From: Desulfobacteraceae bacterium | Lineage (GTDB): Bacteria > Desulfobacterota > DSM-4660 > Desulfatiglandales > Desulfatiglandaceae | NCBI GenBank assembly: GCA_030589715.1 | Contig: JAUUVE010000161.1 | Coordinates: 1 to 5,785, forward strand | Direction of reading: 5' to 3' | Length of the DNA stretch: 5,785 bases | Shown here: one piece after another, positions 1 to 5,785 of the stretch | How the letters are laid out: the number at the start of each line of letters is the position of its first letter | How positions within the stretch are numbered: the stretch's first letter is position 1 | Program-made: the position numbers and the translations under genes | The notes under the pieces: model-generated | The model's database searches: none | Told to the model about the DNA's origin: nothing | Seen by the model: only the letters and a program-made list of their open reading frames with translations

Positions 1-618
1 ACCCATTGCAATAACTGCGGCCTCTGCTACAAACGATGTCCGTATAACGCAATACAGCTGGTGGGGGAGGAGAAACCCGCTGTGATAAAGGCCCTCTGCA
101 AGGGGTGTGGACTGTGTGCAGCGGACTGTCCAAAGGAATGTATTACCATTGTACACTACTCAGACGAACAGCTTCTGGCCCAGGTGGAGGCCGCGTTGGA
201 TGAGAGGCCCGATAAAAAGATACTCGGCTTTGTGTGTCACTGGTGCGCCTTGGGCGGGGTGGACATGGCAGGTGTCAGCCGGCTCCAGTACCCTTCCAAT
301 GCGCGGCTCATAAGGGTAATGTGTTCTGCACGTGTCCCAATCAAGTTGATAGAGCGGGGCTTTGATTTGGGTGCCGCCGGGGTCCTGGTGGCAGGATGCG
401 AGTTCCCGACCTGCCATTACATAACGGGCAACTACGCATGTGAGAGCAGGGTGAAACGCGCCAAGAAGAGACTAGCCAAAAGGGGATATGACCCGGAAAA
501 ACTCTGGAATATCTGGTGCTCTGCTGCGGATGGGCCAAAGTTCGCAAACACGATGCGGGAGATGGCAAGACAACTTGACCTTGACCCCGATGTTGCAAAA
601 AAAACCGTGGCACCCTGA
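1..618 (+). CDS. HdrA/MvhD-type electron-transfer protein, C-terminal part (5'-truncated by window)
   Basis: The reading frame is open from base 1, so the start lies upstream; the GTG at 61 is an internal valine codon. The visible 205 residues begin with two classical [4Fe-4S] motifs of the form CxxCxxCxxxCP: C3, C6, C9, C13 and C33, C36, C39, C43. From about residue 73 an MvhD domain follows, with its expected cysteines C80, C83, C109, C134 and C139 (FVCHWC, RVMCSAR, GCEFPTCHY), which in this family bind a [2Fe-2S] cluster. MvhD passes electrons from a hydrogenase or dehydrogenase to the FAD of HdrA. Paired ferredoxin motifs directly before MvhD are typical of HdrA-MvhD fusions, so the missing upstream part is probably an HdrA flavin domain; this is inference. 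A shorter ferredoxin-MvhD protein is the alternative. The variant GCEFPTCHY argues against QmoB. The last codons run into a copy of a repeat (585-613) that continues past the stop, so the tail may be repeat-derived. Confidence 0.85.
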   Translation, partial: THCNNCGLCYKRCPYNAIQLVGEEKPAVIKALCKGCGLCAADCPKECITIVHYSDEQLLAQVEAALDERPDKKILGFVCHWCALGGVDMAGVSRLQYPSNARLIRVMCSARVPIKLIERGFDLGAAGVLVAGCEFPTCHYITGNYACESRVKRAKKRLAKRGYDPEKLWNIWCSAADGPKFANTMREMARQLDLDPDVAKKTVAP

Positions 619-667
619 TGAAGTAGCTTGTATTGCAGCATGAAATGCGACATTGCTGACACTTCAT
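618..667. repeat. Imperfect inverted repeat just after the MvhD stop codon
   Basis: ATGAAGT at 618-624 is the exact reverse complement of ACTTCAT at 661-667. Between them CAGC and GCTG form a second, inner pair, and GCATGAAATGC a small hairpin of its own. The outer arm begins on the last base of the stop codon. The structure could weakly terminate or protect the upstream transcript, but no T-tract follows, so an intrinsic terminator is not supported. It may instead be internal structure of the surrounding repeat cluster. Confidence 0.4.
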
Positions 668-793
668 GAACTCACTCTTGGTAAAGTCTTGAGTTTGCCC
701 CGATGTTGCAAAAGGGCCTGGCACTTGTCGAAAAACGGTCATTGATTTCAACATCGGGGTTTGTGTAAATTGCCAATTTCCAGACTTGAATAA

Positions 794-824
794 CAAAAGC
801 CTTCAAGGATTTGGAGAGCTTTTG
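794..824. repeat. Hairpin CAAAAGC / GCTTTTG
   Basis: CAAAAGC at 794-800 is perfectly complementary to GCTTTTG at 818-824, with a 17-base loop. It sits directly before the inverted repeat copy at 826-838 and about 37 bases upstream of the next start codon. It may be part of the repeat element or act as a leader structure in front of the flavoprotein gene. No T-run follows it on the + strand, so a terminator is unlikely. Confidence 0.4.
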
Positions 825-860
825 ATGCAACATCGGGGTTGACTGAGGGGTTGAAGAGAT

Positions 861-2615
861 ATGAGGGGTGATTTGACATTGGCGGAGAAGTTTAGTGATG
901 TTTCTATGTTCAGGACGTGTGAGCAGTGCGGGTGTTGTAGTTCCGCATGCCCCATCACCGGGGTAAATGGCTTTAATGTAAGACAGATCGTAAGACACAT
1001 TGAGCTTGATCTCATTGATGAGATAGCCGAGACGCCCTATCCATGGGGCTGTACCACCTGTGGCAGATGTGAGGGGGTATGCCCAAATGGAATCGCTATA
1101 CTTGACATCATACGGCCCCTCCGCTCCATGTCTCCAGAGGAGTTCGTGCCTGCGGCCCCGGTGCCGTGCACAAATGCATGCCCGGCCGGGATAGATGTGC
1201 CAGGATATGTCAGACTCATAGCACAGGGGAAAGAGGATGAGGCCTGCCAATTGATCTTGGAGAAGGTCCCCTTTCCCGGTATCTTGGGGAGGGTATGTAC
1301 ACATCCATGTGAAGATAGTTGTAGGAGAGGGGATGTCAATGAGGCCATTTCCATCTGTGCGCTAAAGCGATTCGCAGCGGACAAGGCAGGTGGTTTGCCT
1401 GAAGGGGGCCTCAAGGTCGCCGATGATACCGGCCACAAGGTGGCCATAATCGGGGCTGGCCCTGCGGGTCTGACAGCGGGCTTCTATCTGCGAAAAATGG
1501 GCCATCAGGTGACCATCTTTGAGGCAAGGCCCAAGCCAGGGGGGATGATGAGGTATGGAATCCCTTACTACAGGTTACCGGAGGATGTCCTGGAAAGGGA
1601 GATTGATCACATCCTGGGGCTGGGGATCGAGCTTAAGACAGGCAAGGCGCTTGACAAAAATTTTGATCTAGGACAGTTGAAGGAGGAAGGTTTTGAGGCG
1701 GTCTTTATGGCCTTGGGCCTTCAGAGGAGCAGAAGGATAGAACTGGAAGGGGCAGGACTGGATGATGTCTTCTGGGGGATTGATTTTCTAACGGAAGTAA
1801 ATGAGGGAAAAGAGATCGGTCTAAAGGAGAGGGTGCTGGTCGTGGGCGGTGGCAATGTCGCGGTGGACGTGGCCCTCACCGCATTGAGAGTTGGGGCCAC
1901 GGATGTAACCCTTGCCTGCCTTGAGAGCAGGGAGGAGATGCCCGCAAACCCGTGGGAGATTGAAATGGCCCTGGAAGAAGGAGTAAGATTGCTGCCCTCC
2001 TGGGGGCCTCAGCGTATCATGGGGGAAAACGGAAGGGTCACAGGGATAGAGCTTGTCAGGTGTAGCTCGGTCTTTGATGATGATGGGAACTTCTGCCCTG
2101 CCTTCGATGATACCAAGGAGACGGTTGAGGCAGATCAGGTTATCTTGGCCATAGGCCAGACCGCCCATCTTTCCTGTCTTGGCGGCAAGGAGTCATACAA
2201 GGTTGAAAAGGATCTGATAGTGGTTGATCCCGAGACCCACCAGACAGATCTCCCCGGTGTTTTTGCCGGAGGAGATGTGGTTACCGGTCCTGGCACCATC
2301 GTAGAAGCGATCACAGCCGGCAGGGGGGCCGCAAGCTCCATGGATCGGTTCCTGGGTGGGGGTGGGAATACGGAAGAATGGGGAATGCGGAGTGCGGAAT
2401 GCGGGATTAAAAGTCAGGAATATGACGGGAAGAGGGAAAAGGGATTTGCAGATCTTGGACGCACTGAGGCTCCCACCTTATCACTTTCAGAAAGGCATGA
2501 AGGGTTCCCAGAGGTTGAACTCTGTTTCAGTGAGGACCAGGCCATTATGGAGGCAAATAGATGTCTCCAGTGCGATCTTGAGCTGGCCTTGGCCGGAAGG
2601 GACCAAGATGGATAA
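861..2615 (+). CDS. HdrC-like ferredoxin fused to GltD/NfnB-type NAD(P)H:FAD oxidoreductase
   Basis: This 584-residue cytoplasmic protein has three parts. Residues 1-80 resemble HdrC, with two [4Fe-4S] motifs: C20, C23, C26, C30 and C64, C67, C70, C74. Residues 100-175 form the helical Fe-S domain of glutamate synthase small subunits, with C103, C107 and C146, C150, C154. Residues 193-500 are a pyridine-nucleotide-disulfide-type fold: FAD motif GAGPAG at 198-203, NAD(P) motif GGGNVAVD at 329-336, and second FAD motif FAGGD at 468-472. A final CLQCD (568-572) follows a linker, as in GltD relatives. It should pass electrons between NAD(P)H, FAD and Fe-S clusters. Beside an HdrA/MvhD-type gene, a role as the NAD(P)H-reacting subunit of an Hdr-like, possibly bifurcating, complex is likely but inferred. 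There is no glutamate synthase large subunit here, so a plain GltD call is less likely. The ATG at 861 is preceded by GAGGGG (845-850). Residues 503-545 include an in-frame DNA repeat. The next gene starts 17 bases downstream. Confidence 0.88.
   Translation: MRGDLTLAEKFSDVSMFRTCEQCGCCSSACPITGVNGFNVRQIVRHIELDLIDEIAETPYPWGCTTCGRCEGVCPNGIAILDIIRPLRSMSPEEFVPAAPVPCTNACPAGIDVPGYVRLIAQGKEDEACQLILEKVPFPGILGRVCTHPCEDSCRRGDVNEAISICALKRFAADKAGGLPEGGLKVADDTGHKVAIIGAGPAGLTAGFYLRKMGHQVTIFEARPKPGGMMRYGIPYYRLPEDVLEREIDHILGLGIELKTGKALDKNFDLGQLKEEGFEAVFMALGLQRSRRIELEGAGLDDVFWGIDFLTEVNEGKEIGLKERVLVVGGGNVAVDVALTALRVGATDVTLACLESREEMPANPWEIEMALEEGVRLLPSWGPQRIMGENGRVTGIELVRCSSVFDDDGNFCPAFDDTKETVEADQVILAIGQTAHLSCLGGKESYKVEKDLIVVDPETHQTDLPGVFAGGDVVTGPGTIVEAITAGRGAASSMDRFLGGGGNTEEWGMRSAECGIKSQEYDGKREKGFADLGRTEAPTLSLSERHEGFPEVELCFSEDQAIMEANRCLQCDLELALAGRDQDG
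2365..2406 (+). repeat. Heptad repeat (GGAATGC type) inside the flavoprotein gene
   Basis: Units of GGAATGC or close variants run through this stretch: GGAATAC at 2365-2371, GGAATGC at 2382-2388, GGAGTGC at 2389-2395 and GGAATGC at 2396-2402, with degenerate units between and after. They encode the odd peptide WGMRSAECG in the linker between the FAD domain and the C-terminal CLQCD motif. Such heptads usually lie between genes; here the frame has been kept open through the repeat. Confidence 0.75.
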
Positions 2616-2620
2616 TAAAC

Positions 2621-2626
2621 GGAGGG
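2621..2626 (+). promoter_or_regulatory. Ribosome binding site of the amidase gene
   Basis: GGAGGG lies six bases before the ATG at 2633, in the 17-base gap after the flavoprotein stop. The strong match and spacing fix the amidase start. Confidence 0.75.
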
Positions 2627-2632
2627 ATTGCC

Positions 2633-4084
2633 ATGACGAAACTCGACGATCTCATCTTTCTTGATGCCACGGCCCAGGCGGAGCTTGTCCGTAAGAAGGA
2701 AATCCAGGCAATTGAACTGGTGGAGGCGGCCGTCGAGCGTATTGAGCAACTGAATCCGATCCTTAATGCGGTGGTCACACCCATGTATGAACAGGCGAGG
2801 GAAGCGGCAGCAGGCGATCTGCCTGGGGGACCCTTTACCGGTGTGCCCTTTCTGATCAAGGATCTGCTGGCCTATTACAAGGGCGTACGTATGACGTTAG
2901 GGTCCCACCTCATGAGTGACTTCATACCCGACCACGACAGTGAATTGGTACTCCGGATGAAGCGGTCGGGGCTGATTATCCTCGGGAAGACCAATACACC
3001 GGAGTTTGGTATCCTGCCTACCACCGAGCCCCATCTATTCGGACCCAGCCGTAACCCATGGGATACCGAACGGACCACGGGCGGCTCAAGCGGGGGCTCG
3101 GCCGCTGCAGTGGCTGCAGGTATGGTACCCATGGCCCATGGGAATGATGGCGGCGGATCCATCCGGATTCCGGCATCATGCTGCGGGCTTTTCGGGCTTA
3201 AGCCCACCCGTGGGCGCAATCCGCTGGGTCCCGATTTTGGCGATATCATGGGCGGACTGGTGGCCGAGCATGCCATCACCCGATCGGTAAGGGACAGCGC
3301 CGCCTTGCTGGACGCCACGGCGGGTCCGGACATTGGCGACCCTTACTGGGCTCCGCCGCCAGGGTGTCCCTGCCTTCAGGAGGTGGGTGTTGAGCCAGGG
3401 CGGCTGCGTATTGCATTTATCACCGAGACTACAACCGGTGGGCGGGTACATCCCGACTGCGTTAGCGCGGTGAAAGATGCAGCAGCCCTTTGTGAGGAGC
3501 TGGGTCACGAGGTGGTGGAAGCGGCCCCGACAGTGGGTGGAGAACTGGTGAGCAAGAGCTTCATGGTCCTTTGGTCGTCAGGGTGTGCAGCCACCCTCGA
3601 GGGAATAGCCCACATGACTGGCAAAAGACCCGGTCCGGAAAAGGTTGAGCCTCTCACCTGGGCACTTTGCGAGATGGGGCGCAAGCACAATTCTACGGAA
3701 TACGTGCTGGCCATTCAGACGCTTCAGCGTGAGGCACGTCAAGTGGCGCGCTTTTTTGTTGATTATGATGTGTTGCTTACCCCCACCTTAAGAGAGCCGC
3801 CTGTACCGCTCGGCACCTTTGATTCTACACCAGATCAACCACTCAAGGGTCTGGATCGAGCCATAGAATTCGTACCCTTTACACCTATCTGCAATGTCAC
3901 GGGACAACCCGCCATTTCTGTCCCCCTGTTCTGGAATGGCAAAGAACTTCCCGTGGGGGTCCAGTTTGTCGGACGCTTTGGGGATGAGGCGACCCTGTTT
4001 CGGCTTGCTGCGCAACTGGAAGAGGCAAGGCCTTGGGCAGGCCGGCGTCCAACGCTGTTGGAAGGATCATCCGATGGGGCATGA
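2633..4084 (+). CDS. Amidase-signature family hydrolase
   Basis: This enzyme of 483 residues, the usual length for the family, hydrolyses a carboxamide bond. The amidase signature is complete: Lys76 (FLIKD), the glycine/serine-rich GGSSGGS at 150-156 giving the cis-serine Ser152, and the nucleophile Ser176 in GGGSIRIP. The 24-residue gap between the two serines equals that in fatty acid amide hydrolase (Ser217/Ser241), so the Ser-cisSer-Lys triad looks intact. The C-terminus ([20 protein letters not shown]) is also typical. The [15 protein letters not shown] stretch recalls amidases annotated as 6-aminohexanoate-cyclic-dimer hydrolases, but the substrate cannot be read from sequence. It is not part of a GatCAB set: no gatB or gatC is present. 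No signal peptide is seen, so it is probably cytoplasmic. It follows the flavoprotein by 17 bases and overlaps the next gene by 11. Its core is visibly GC-richer (44 of 60 bases at 3061-3120) than the transporter behind it, which may mean a different origin. Confidence 0.92.
   Translation: MTKLDDLIFLDATAQAELVRKKEIQAIELVEAAVERIEQLNPILNAVVTPMYEQAREAAAGDLPGGPFTGVPFLIKDLLAYYKGVRMTLGSHLMSDFIPDHDSELVLRMKRSGLIILGKTNTPEFGILPTTEPHLFGPSRNPWDTERTTGGSSGGSAAAVAAGMVPMAHGNDGGGSIRIPASCCGLFGLKPTRGRNPLGPDFGDIMGGLVAEHAITRSVRDSAALLDATAGPDIGDPYWAPPPGCPCLQEVGVEPGRLRIAFITETTTGGRVHPDCVSAVKDAAALCEELGHEVVEAAPTVGGELVSKSFMVLWSSGCAATLEGIAHMTGKRPGPEKVEPLTWALCEMGRKHNSTEYVLAIQTLQREARQVARFFVDYDVLLTPTLREPPVPLGTFDSTPDQPLKGLDRAIEFVPFTPICNVTGQPAISVPLFWNGKELPVGVQFVGRFGDEATLFRLAAQLEEARPWAGRRPTLLEGSSDGA
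4060..4065 (+). promoter_or_regulatory. Ribosome binding site of the cation efflux gene, inside the amidase gene
   Basis: GGAAGG ends eight bases before the ATG at 4074. It supports this start over the upstream in-frame ATG at 3894, which would add 60 residues unlike any transporter sequence and lies wholly within the amidase gene. Confidence 0.7.
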
Positions 4085-4958
4085 TCATTCACATGCGGCT
4101 AAATCCACGGCCCGCCTGTTTATTACAATGATGCTCAACTTTGCGATCACTGTCGCGGAAGTGATTGGCGGGATTATATCCGGGAGCCTGTCCCTGATCT
4201 CAGACGCCCTGCACAATTTCAGCGATGGGATCGCCATCATAGTTGCCTACATTGCCATTCGCCTGAGTGAGCGTACCAGGACTGAAAGCTACACATTCGG
4301 ATTGAAGAGGGCCGAAATTATCGCAGCCGTTATCAACTCTGCGGTCCTGGTTGCCATCTGTTTTTTTCTGATAAGGGAGGCCTATGAGCGATTTATAAGC
4401 CCTGAGCCGATTAAAGGGGCCCTCATGGTGGGGGTGGCCTCAATTGGATTGCTCGCCAATATCATCGGAACCCTTTTGCTTAGAAAGGGATCCAAGGATA
4501 ACTTGAATATCCGGGCCGCGTACCTTCACCTGTTCAGTGACGCTGTCTCCAGCGTGGCAGTTATCCTTGGGGGCATATTTATCTACTTCTTTGATGTGTA
4601 CTGGGTGGACCCACTACTAACGGTCCTTATATCCCTTTATGTCCTCAAGGGAAGCTGGGATATTATAAAGGAGGCCACCACTGTAATCATGATGGGCTCG
4701 CCCAAATCGGTTTCACTGAGAGAGGTTCAAGAGGATGTTGAGTCAATTCCAGGCGTAAAAAACATACATCATGTCCACATTTGGATGCTCAACGAGAAGA
4801 ACATTCAATTCGAGGCACACGTGGACATAGAGGATATGATGGTAAGTGAAAGCGACAAACTAAGAGAGCAAATCGAAGGCAAGCTGGGCCGGCGCAATAT
4901 CACTCATGTCACCTTGCAGTTTGAGTGTGACAGCTGCGATACTAAGGCCTTGATTTGA
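4074..4958 (+). CDS. Cation diffusion facilitator (CDF) family zinc-type efflux transporter
   Basis: This 294-residue inner-membrane protein should export Zn2+ or a similar divalent metal in exchange for protons. It starts with a short His-rich segment (GHDHSH). Six hydrophobic segments follow at roughly 13-34, 38-62, 80-104, 115-136, 150-172 and 174-194. The transport-site residues are present: H47 and D51 in helix 2 (HNFSD), H152 and D156 in helix 5 (HLFSD). This HD-HD set is the pattern of zinc/cadmium CDF proteins such as CzcD and ZitB. Residues 205-294 form the cytoplasmic metal-sensing domain, with HHVHIW at 232-237 and a terminal CDSC at 285-288 that could add metal ligands. The ATG at 4074 overlaps the amidase stop by 11 bases and has its own ribosome binding site, so translation is probably coupled. 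No metal-responsive operator is visible, which fits expression from an upstream promoter. The family assignment is firm; the exact metal is inferred. Confidence 0.93.
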   Translation: MGHDHSHAAKSTARLFITMMLNFAITVAEVIGGIISGSLSLISDALHNFSDGIAIIVAYIAIRLSERTRTESYTFGLKRAEIIAAVINSAVLVAICFFLIREAYERFISPEPIKGALMVGVASIGLLANIIGTLLLRKGSKDNLNIRAAYLHLFSDAVSSVAVILGGIFIYFFDVYWVDPLLTVLISLYVLKGSWDIIKEATTVIMMGSPKSVSLREVQEDVESIPGVKNIHHVHIWMLNEKNIQFEAHVDIEDMMVSESDKLREQIEGKLGRRNITHVTLQFECDSCDTKALI

Positions 4959-4997
4959 TTGTTCTTGTTTTTCTAACATGGGGTAGCGAGGGCTTGG

Positions 4998-5498
4998 ATG
5001 GTTTTCAAGGGGTCTCCTGATCCTGAAAATCAGGACATAAGGAAACTTGCAGAAGAGATCATAAATGGACAGGGCACCATGACCCTTGCCACAGCCAAAG
5101 GAGATGTGGCCTGGGCAGCAGCGGTCTACTATGTATATTTGAATTCCCACTTTTACTTCTTCTCCGACCCTGAATCCAGACATATCCAGGAATCCCTGGC
5201 GAGCGGGCAAGCATCTGCAGCCATCCATGCGGCTGCATCCACCTGGCAGGAGATCCGTGGTATACAGATGTCGGGCAGAATAGGGACGGTTTCTGTGGGG
5301 CCTGAGGCAGTAAAGGTTATCCGGGCCTACCTAAAAAAGTTTACTTTTACAAAGGAGTTCTTTGAATCAGGTCAGTCACTGGATCTGGCTGCGTTTACAA
5401 AGCGCTTTAGGGTAAGGCTCTATAATCTAAAACCCTCCCTCATTTATTACTTGGATAACGGCATACGCTTTGGATTTAGAGAGAAAGTTGATCTCTGA
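4998..5498 (+). CDS. YhbP/UPF0306-like FMN-binding split-barrel (pyridoxamine 5'-phosphate oxidase-like) protein
   Basis: This small soluble protein of 166 residues resembles the YhbP/UPF0306 group in the pyridoxamine-phosphate-oxidase-like split-barrel superfamily. The clues are an early strand pair (TMTLATAKGD, 27-36), the block FYFFSDPESRHIQ at 52-64 (compare FYILTEEKTRHAQ as I recall it for YhbP), RGIQMSGRI at 87-95, and an end of the type FRVRLYNLKPSLIYYLDN followed by FGF. YhbP is about 147 residues, so the length is near that expected. Members often bind FMN or another flavin cofactor, but the reaction is not known for this group, and no function is claimed here. GAGGG at 4988-4992 precedes the ATG by five bases. 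The gene begins 39 bases after the transporter, with no terminator between, so it is probably on the same transcript. Confidence 0.8.
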   Translation: MVFKGSPDPENQDIRKLAEEIINGQGTMTLATAKGDVAWAAAVYYVYLNSHFYFFSDPESRHIQESLASGQASAAIHAAASTWQEIRGIQMSGRIGTVSVGPEAVKVIRAYLKKFTFTKEFFESGQSLDLAAFTKRFRVRLYNLKPSLIYYLDNGIRFGFREKVDL

Positions 5499-5500
5499 AA

Positions 5501-5521
5501 GGATTCCAATATTTGGTATCC
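5501..5521. terminator. Small hairpin just after the split-barrel gene, possible weak terminator
   Basis: GGAT-T-CCAA and TTGG-T-ATCC pair into an eight-base-pair stem with one T-T mismatch and a TAT loop, two bases after the stop codon. No T-tract follows, so it lacks a key part of an intrinsic terminator. It could be a 3'-end structure or a weak or Rho-assisted stop. Confidence 0.35.
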
Positions 5522-5574
5522 GTGACCACCACCAGTACTCATAGATGCCGCTATTCAGTGAGAACAGGTTCAAT

Positions 5575-5588
5575 CGAAAGTGCTTTCG
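5575..5588. repeat. Palindrome CGAAAG-TG-CTTTCG in the gap before the hydantoinase-like gene
   Basis: Six-base arms flank a two-base centre about 50 bases upstream of the ATG at 5639. It could be a small operator for a dimeric regulator or a short hairpin. No good promoter boxes were seen beside it, so the role is open. Confidence 0.3.
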
Positions 5589-5626
5589 TGAAATTAACCG
5601 AATCGAAGCGCAACTCTTGAAGCGTC

Positions 5627-5632
5627 GAGGAG
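5627..5632 (+). promoter_or_regulatory. Ribosome binding site of the hydantoinase-like gene
   Basis: GAGGAG lies six bases before the ATG at 5639, supporting this ATG as the original start of the broken gene. Confidence 0.6.
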
Positions 5633-5638
5633 ATACGT

Positions 5639-5785
5639 ATGAGGATTGGGATCGACGTTGACGGCACGTTCACGGGTGTTGTCTTGGTTGATGAAACCAC
5701 CGGGACATTTTATTGCACGAAGACCCCGACGACCCATCATGACCTTGCCGAAGGTGTTCTGAGAGGTCTTGTGTGAAAGGGGGAC
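5639..5785 (+). pseudogene. Hydantoinase/5-oxoprolinase A (HyuA-like) N-terminus, with premature stop; runs off the window
   Basis: The ATG at 5639 opens a 45-residue frame that reads like the start of HyuA-type ATP-dependent hydantoinase/oxoprolinase subunits. These are about 680-700 residues long and open cyclic amides such as hydantoins or 5-oxoproline. It begins MRIGIDVDGTFTG and continues VVLVDETTG, later EGVLRGLV, matching the family pattern, but a TGA at 5774-5776 ends it. Just before the stop lies GTGTGAAAGG. Removing one GT copy would read on as LVKGG, so a two-base tandem duplication is the simplest cause. The usual GIDVGGTFTD motif, part of the nucleotide-binding fold, is also changed at two places: Gly to Asp at residue 8 and Asp to Gly at residue 13. 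Each change fits a single transition. Together these suggest a decaying gene, although base errors near a contig end could give the same picture. The family call is good; the pseudogene call is moderate. Confidence 0.62.

Larger units (their letters stand above)
585..842. repeat. Cluster of direct and inverted CCCCGATGTTGCA repeats
   Basis: The 16-mer CCCCGATGTTGCAAAA occurs at 585-600 and again at 698-713. In both places a similar tail with TGGCAC follows (608-613 and 719-724), giving a direct repeat of about 27-29 bases. The exact inverse TGCAACATCGGGG lies at 826-838, and a shorter inverse CAACATCGGGG at 749-759. Copies 698-708 and 749-759 can form an 11-bp perfect stem with a 40-base loop; 698-710 and 826-838 can form a 13-bp stem. 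Two smaller inverted repeats lie between the copies. The first copy is inside the end of the MvhD gene, and the rest fills the non-coding gap up to the next start. The arrangement resembles a REP/MITE-like non-autonomous repeat, but no transposase or clear target-site duplication is visible. No gene is supported within 619-860. Confidence 0.7.

Noticed and set aside
1..618. QmoB of dissimilatory sulfate reduction
   Set aside because: QmoB also joins HdrA-like and MvhD domains, but the cysteine region here reads GCEFPTCHYITGNY, unlike the QmoB form as I recall it, and no qmoA, qmoC or apr genes are visible.
742..771. Possible promoter TTGATT with TAAATT at 18-base spacing upstream of the flavoprotein gene
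   Set aside because: Each box matches its consensus at only four of six positions, and the site is embedded in the inverted repeat, so it is too weak to annotate.
341..796. Antisense open frame of 151 codons on the - strand
   Set aside because: It lies mostly opposite the MvhD domain and crosses the repeat copies; no family resemblance is seen.
585..842. CRISPR array
   Set aside because: The copies are short, occur in both orientations and are unevenly spaced, and no cas gene is present.
672..1304. Antisense open frame of 210 codons on the - strand
   Set aside because: It spans the repeat region and the strongly supported HdrC-like Fe-S motifs on the + strand, and its translation shows no recognisable domain. 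It is a shadow of the real gene.
2356..2664. Second + strand open frame of 102 codons over the end of the flavoprotein gene
   Set aside because: It is another frame of the heptad-repeat region and lacks any motif, while the flavoprotein frame continues to the expected CLQCD end.
3894..4073. Possible 60-residue N-terminal extension of the CDF transporter from the ATG at 3894
   Set aside because: The extension overlaps conserved amidase codons, resembles no transporter sequence, and the ATG at 4074 has a good ribosome binding site and a typical MGHDHSH start.

Overview
The window looks like a chromosome fragment from an anaerobic bacterium. A sulfate-reducing or syntrophic member of the former Deltaproteobacteria (Desulfobacterota) is the best guess. 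The reasons are an HdrA-type ferredoxin region fused to an MvhD domain, a neighbouring HdrC/GltD-type flavoprotein, and GGAATGC-type heptad repeats of a kind I associate with such genomes. The taxonomic call is inference. All recognised genes lie on the + strand.

Layout. Positions 1-618 hold the C-terminal end of a gene that begins upstream: two [4Fe-4S] ferredoxin motifs followed by an MvhD [2Fe-2S] domain. Positions 619-860 are non-coding and contain direct and inverted copies of a CCCCGATGTTGCA repeat, the first of which lies inside the end of the preceding gene. Position 861 starts a 584-residue fusion of an HdrC-like ferredoxin module to a GltD/NfnB-like FAD/NAD(P) oxidoreductase. Its C-terminal linker carries an in-frame heptad repeat. 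There follow an amidase-signature hydrolase (2633-4084), a zinc-type cation diffusion facilitator whose start overlaps the amidase stop (4074-4958), and a YhbP/UPF0306-like split-barrel protein (4998-5498). After a 140-base gap with two small hairpins, 5639-5785 encodes the N-terminus of a hydantoinase/oxoprolinase A protein. It carries a premature stop and two altered motif residues, so it is probably a pseudogene.

How the genes may work together. The HdrA/MvhD-type protein and the HdrC-GltD fusion fit one soluble flavin and iron-sulfur electron-transfer module linking NAD(P)H to ferredoxin or to another low-potential partner, possibly by flavin-based electron bifurcation. The amidase, the metal exporter and the split-barrel protein are closely packed behind it (gaps of 17 bases, -11 bases and 39 bases). 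They could share a transcript, but they show no obvious common pathway. The amidase and the hydantoinase-like remnant both belong to amide-bond or cyclic-amide hydrolysis families, which may hint at a decaying catabolic locus. I see no complete new defence or mobile system. The most unusual points are the repeat array that reaches into a gene, the heptad repeat absorbed into a coding sequence, and the damaged hydantoinase start.
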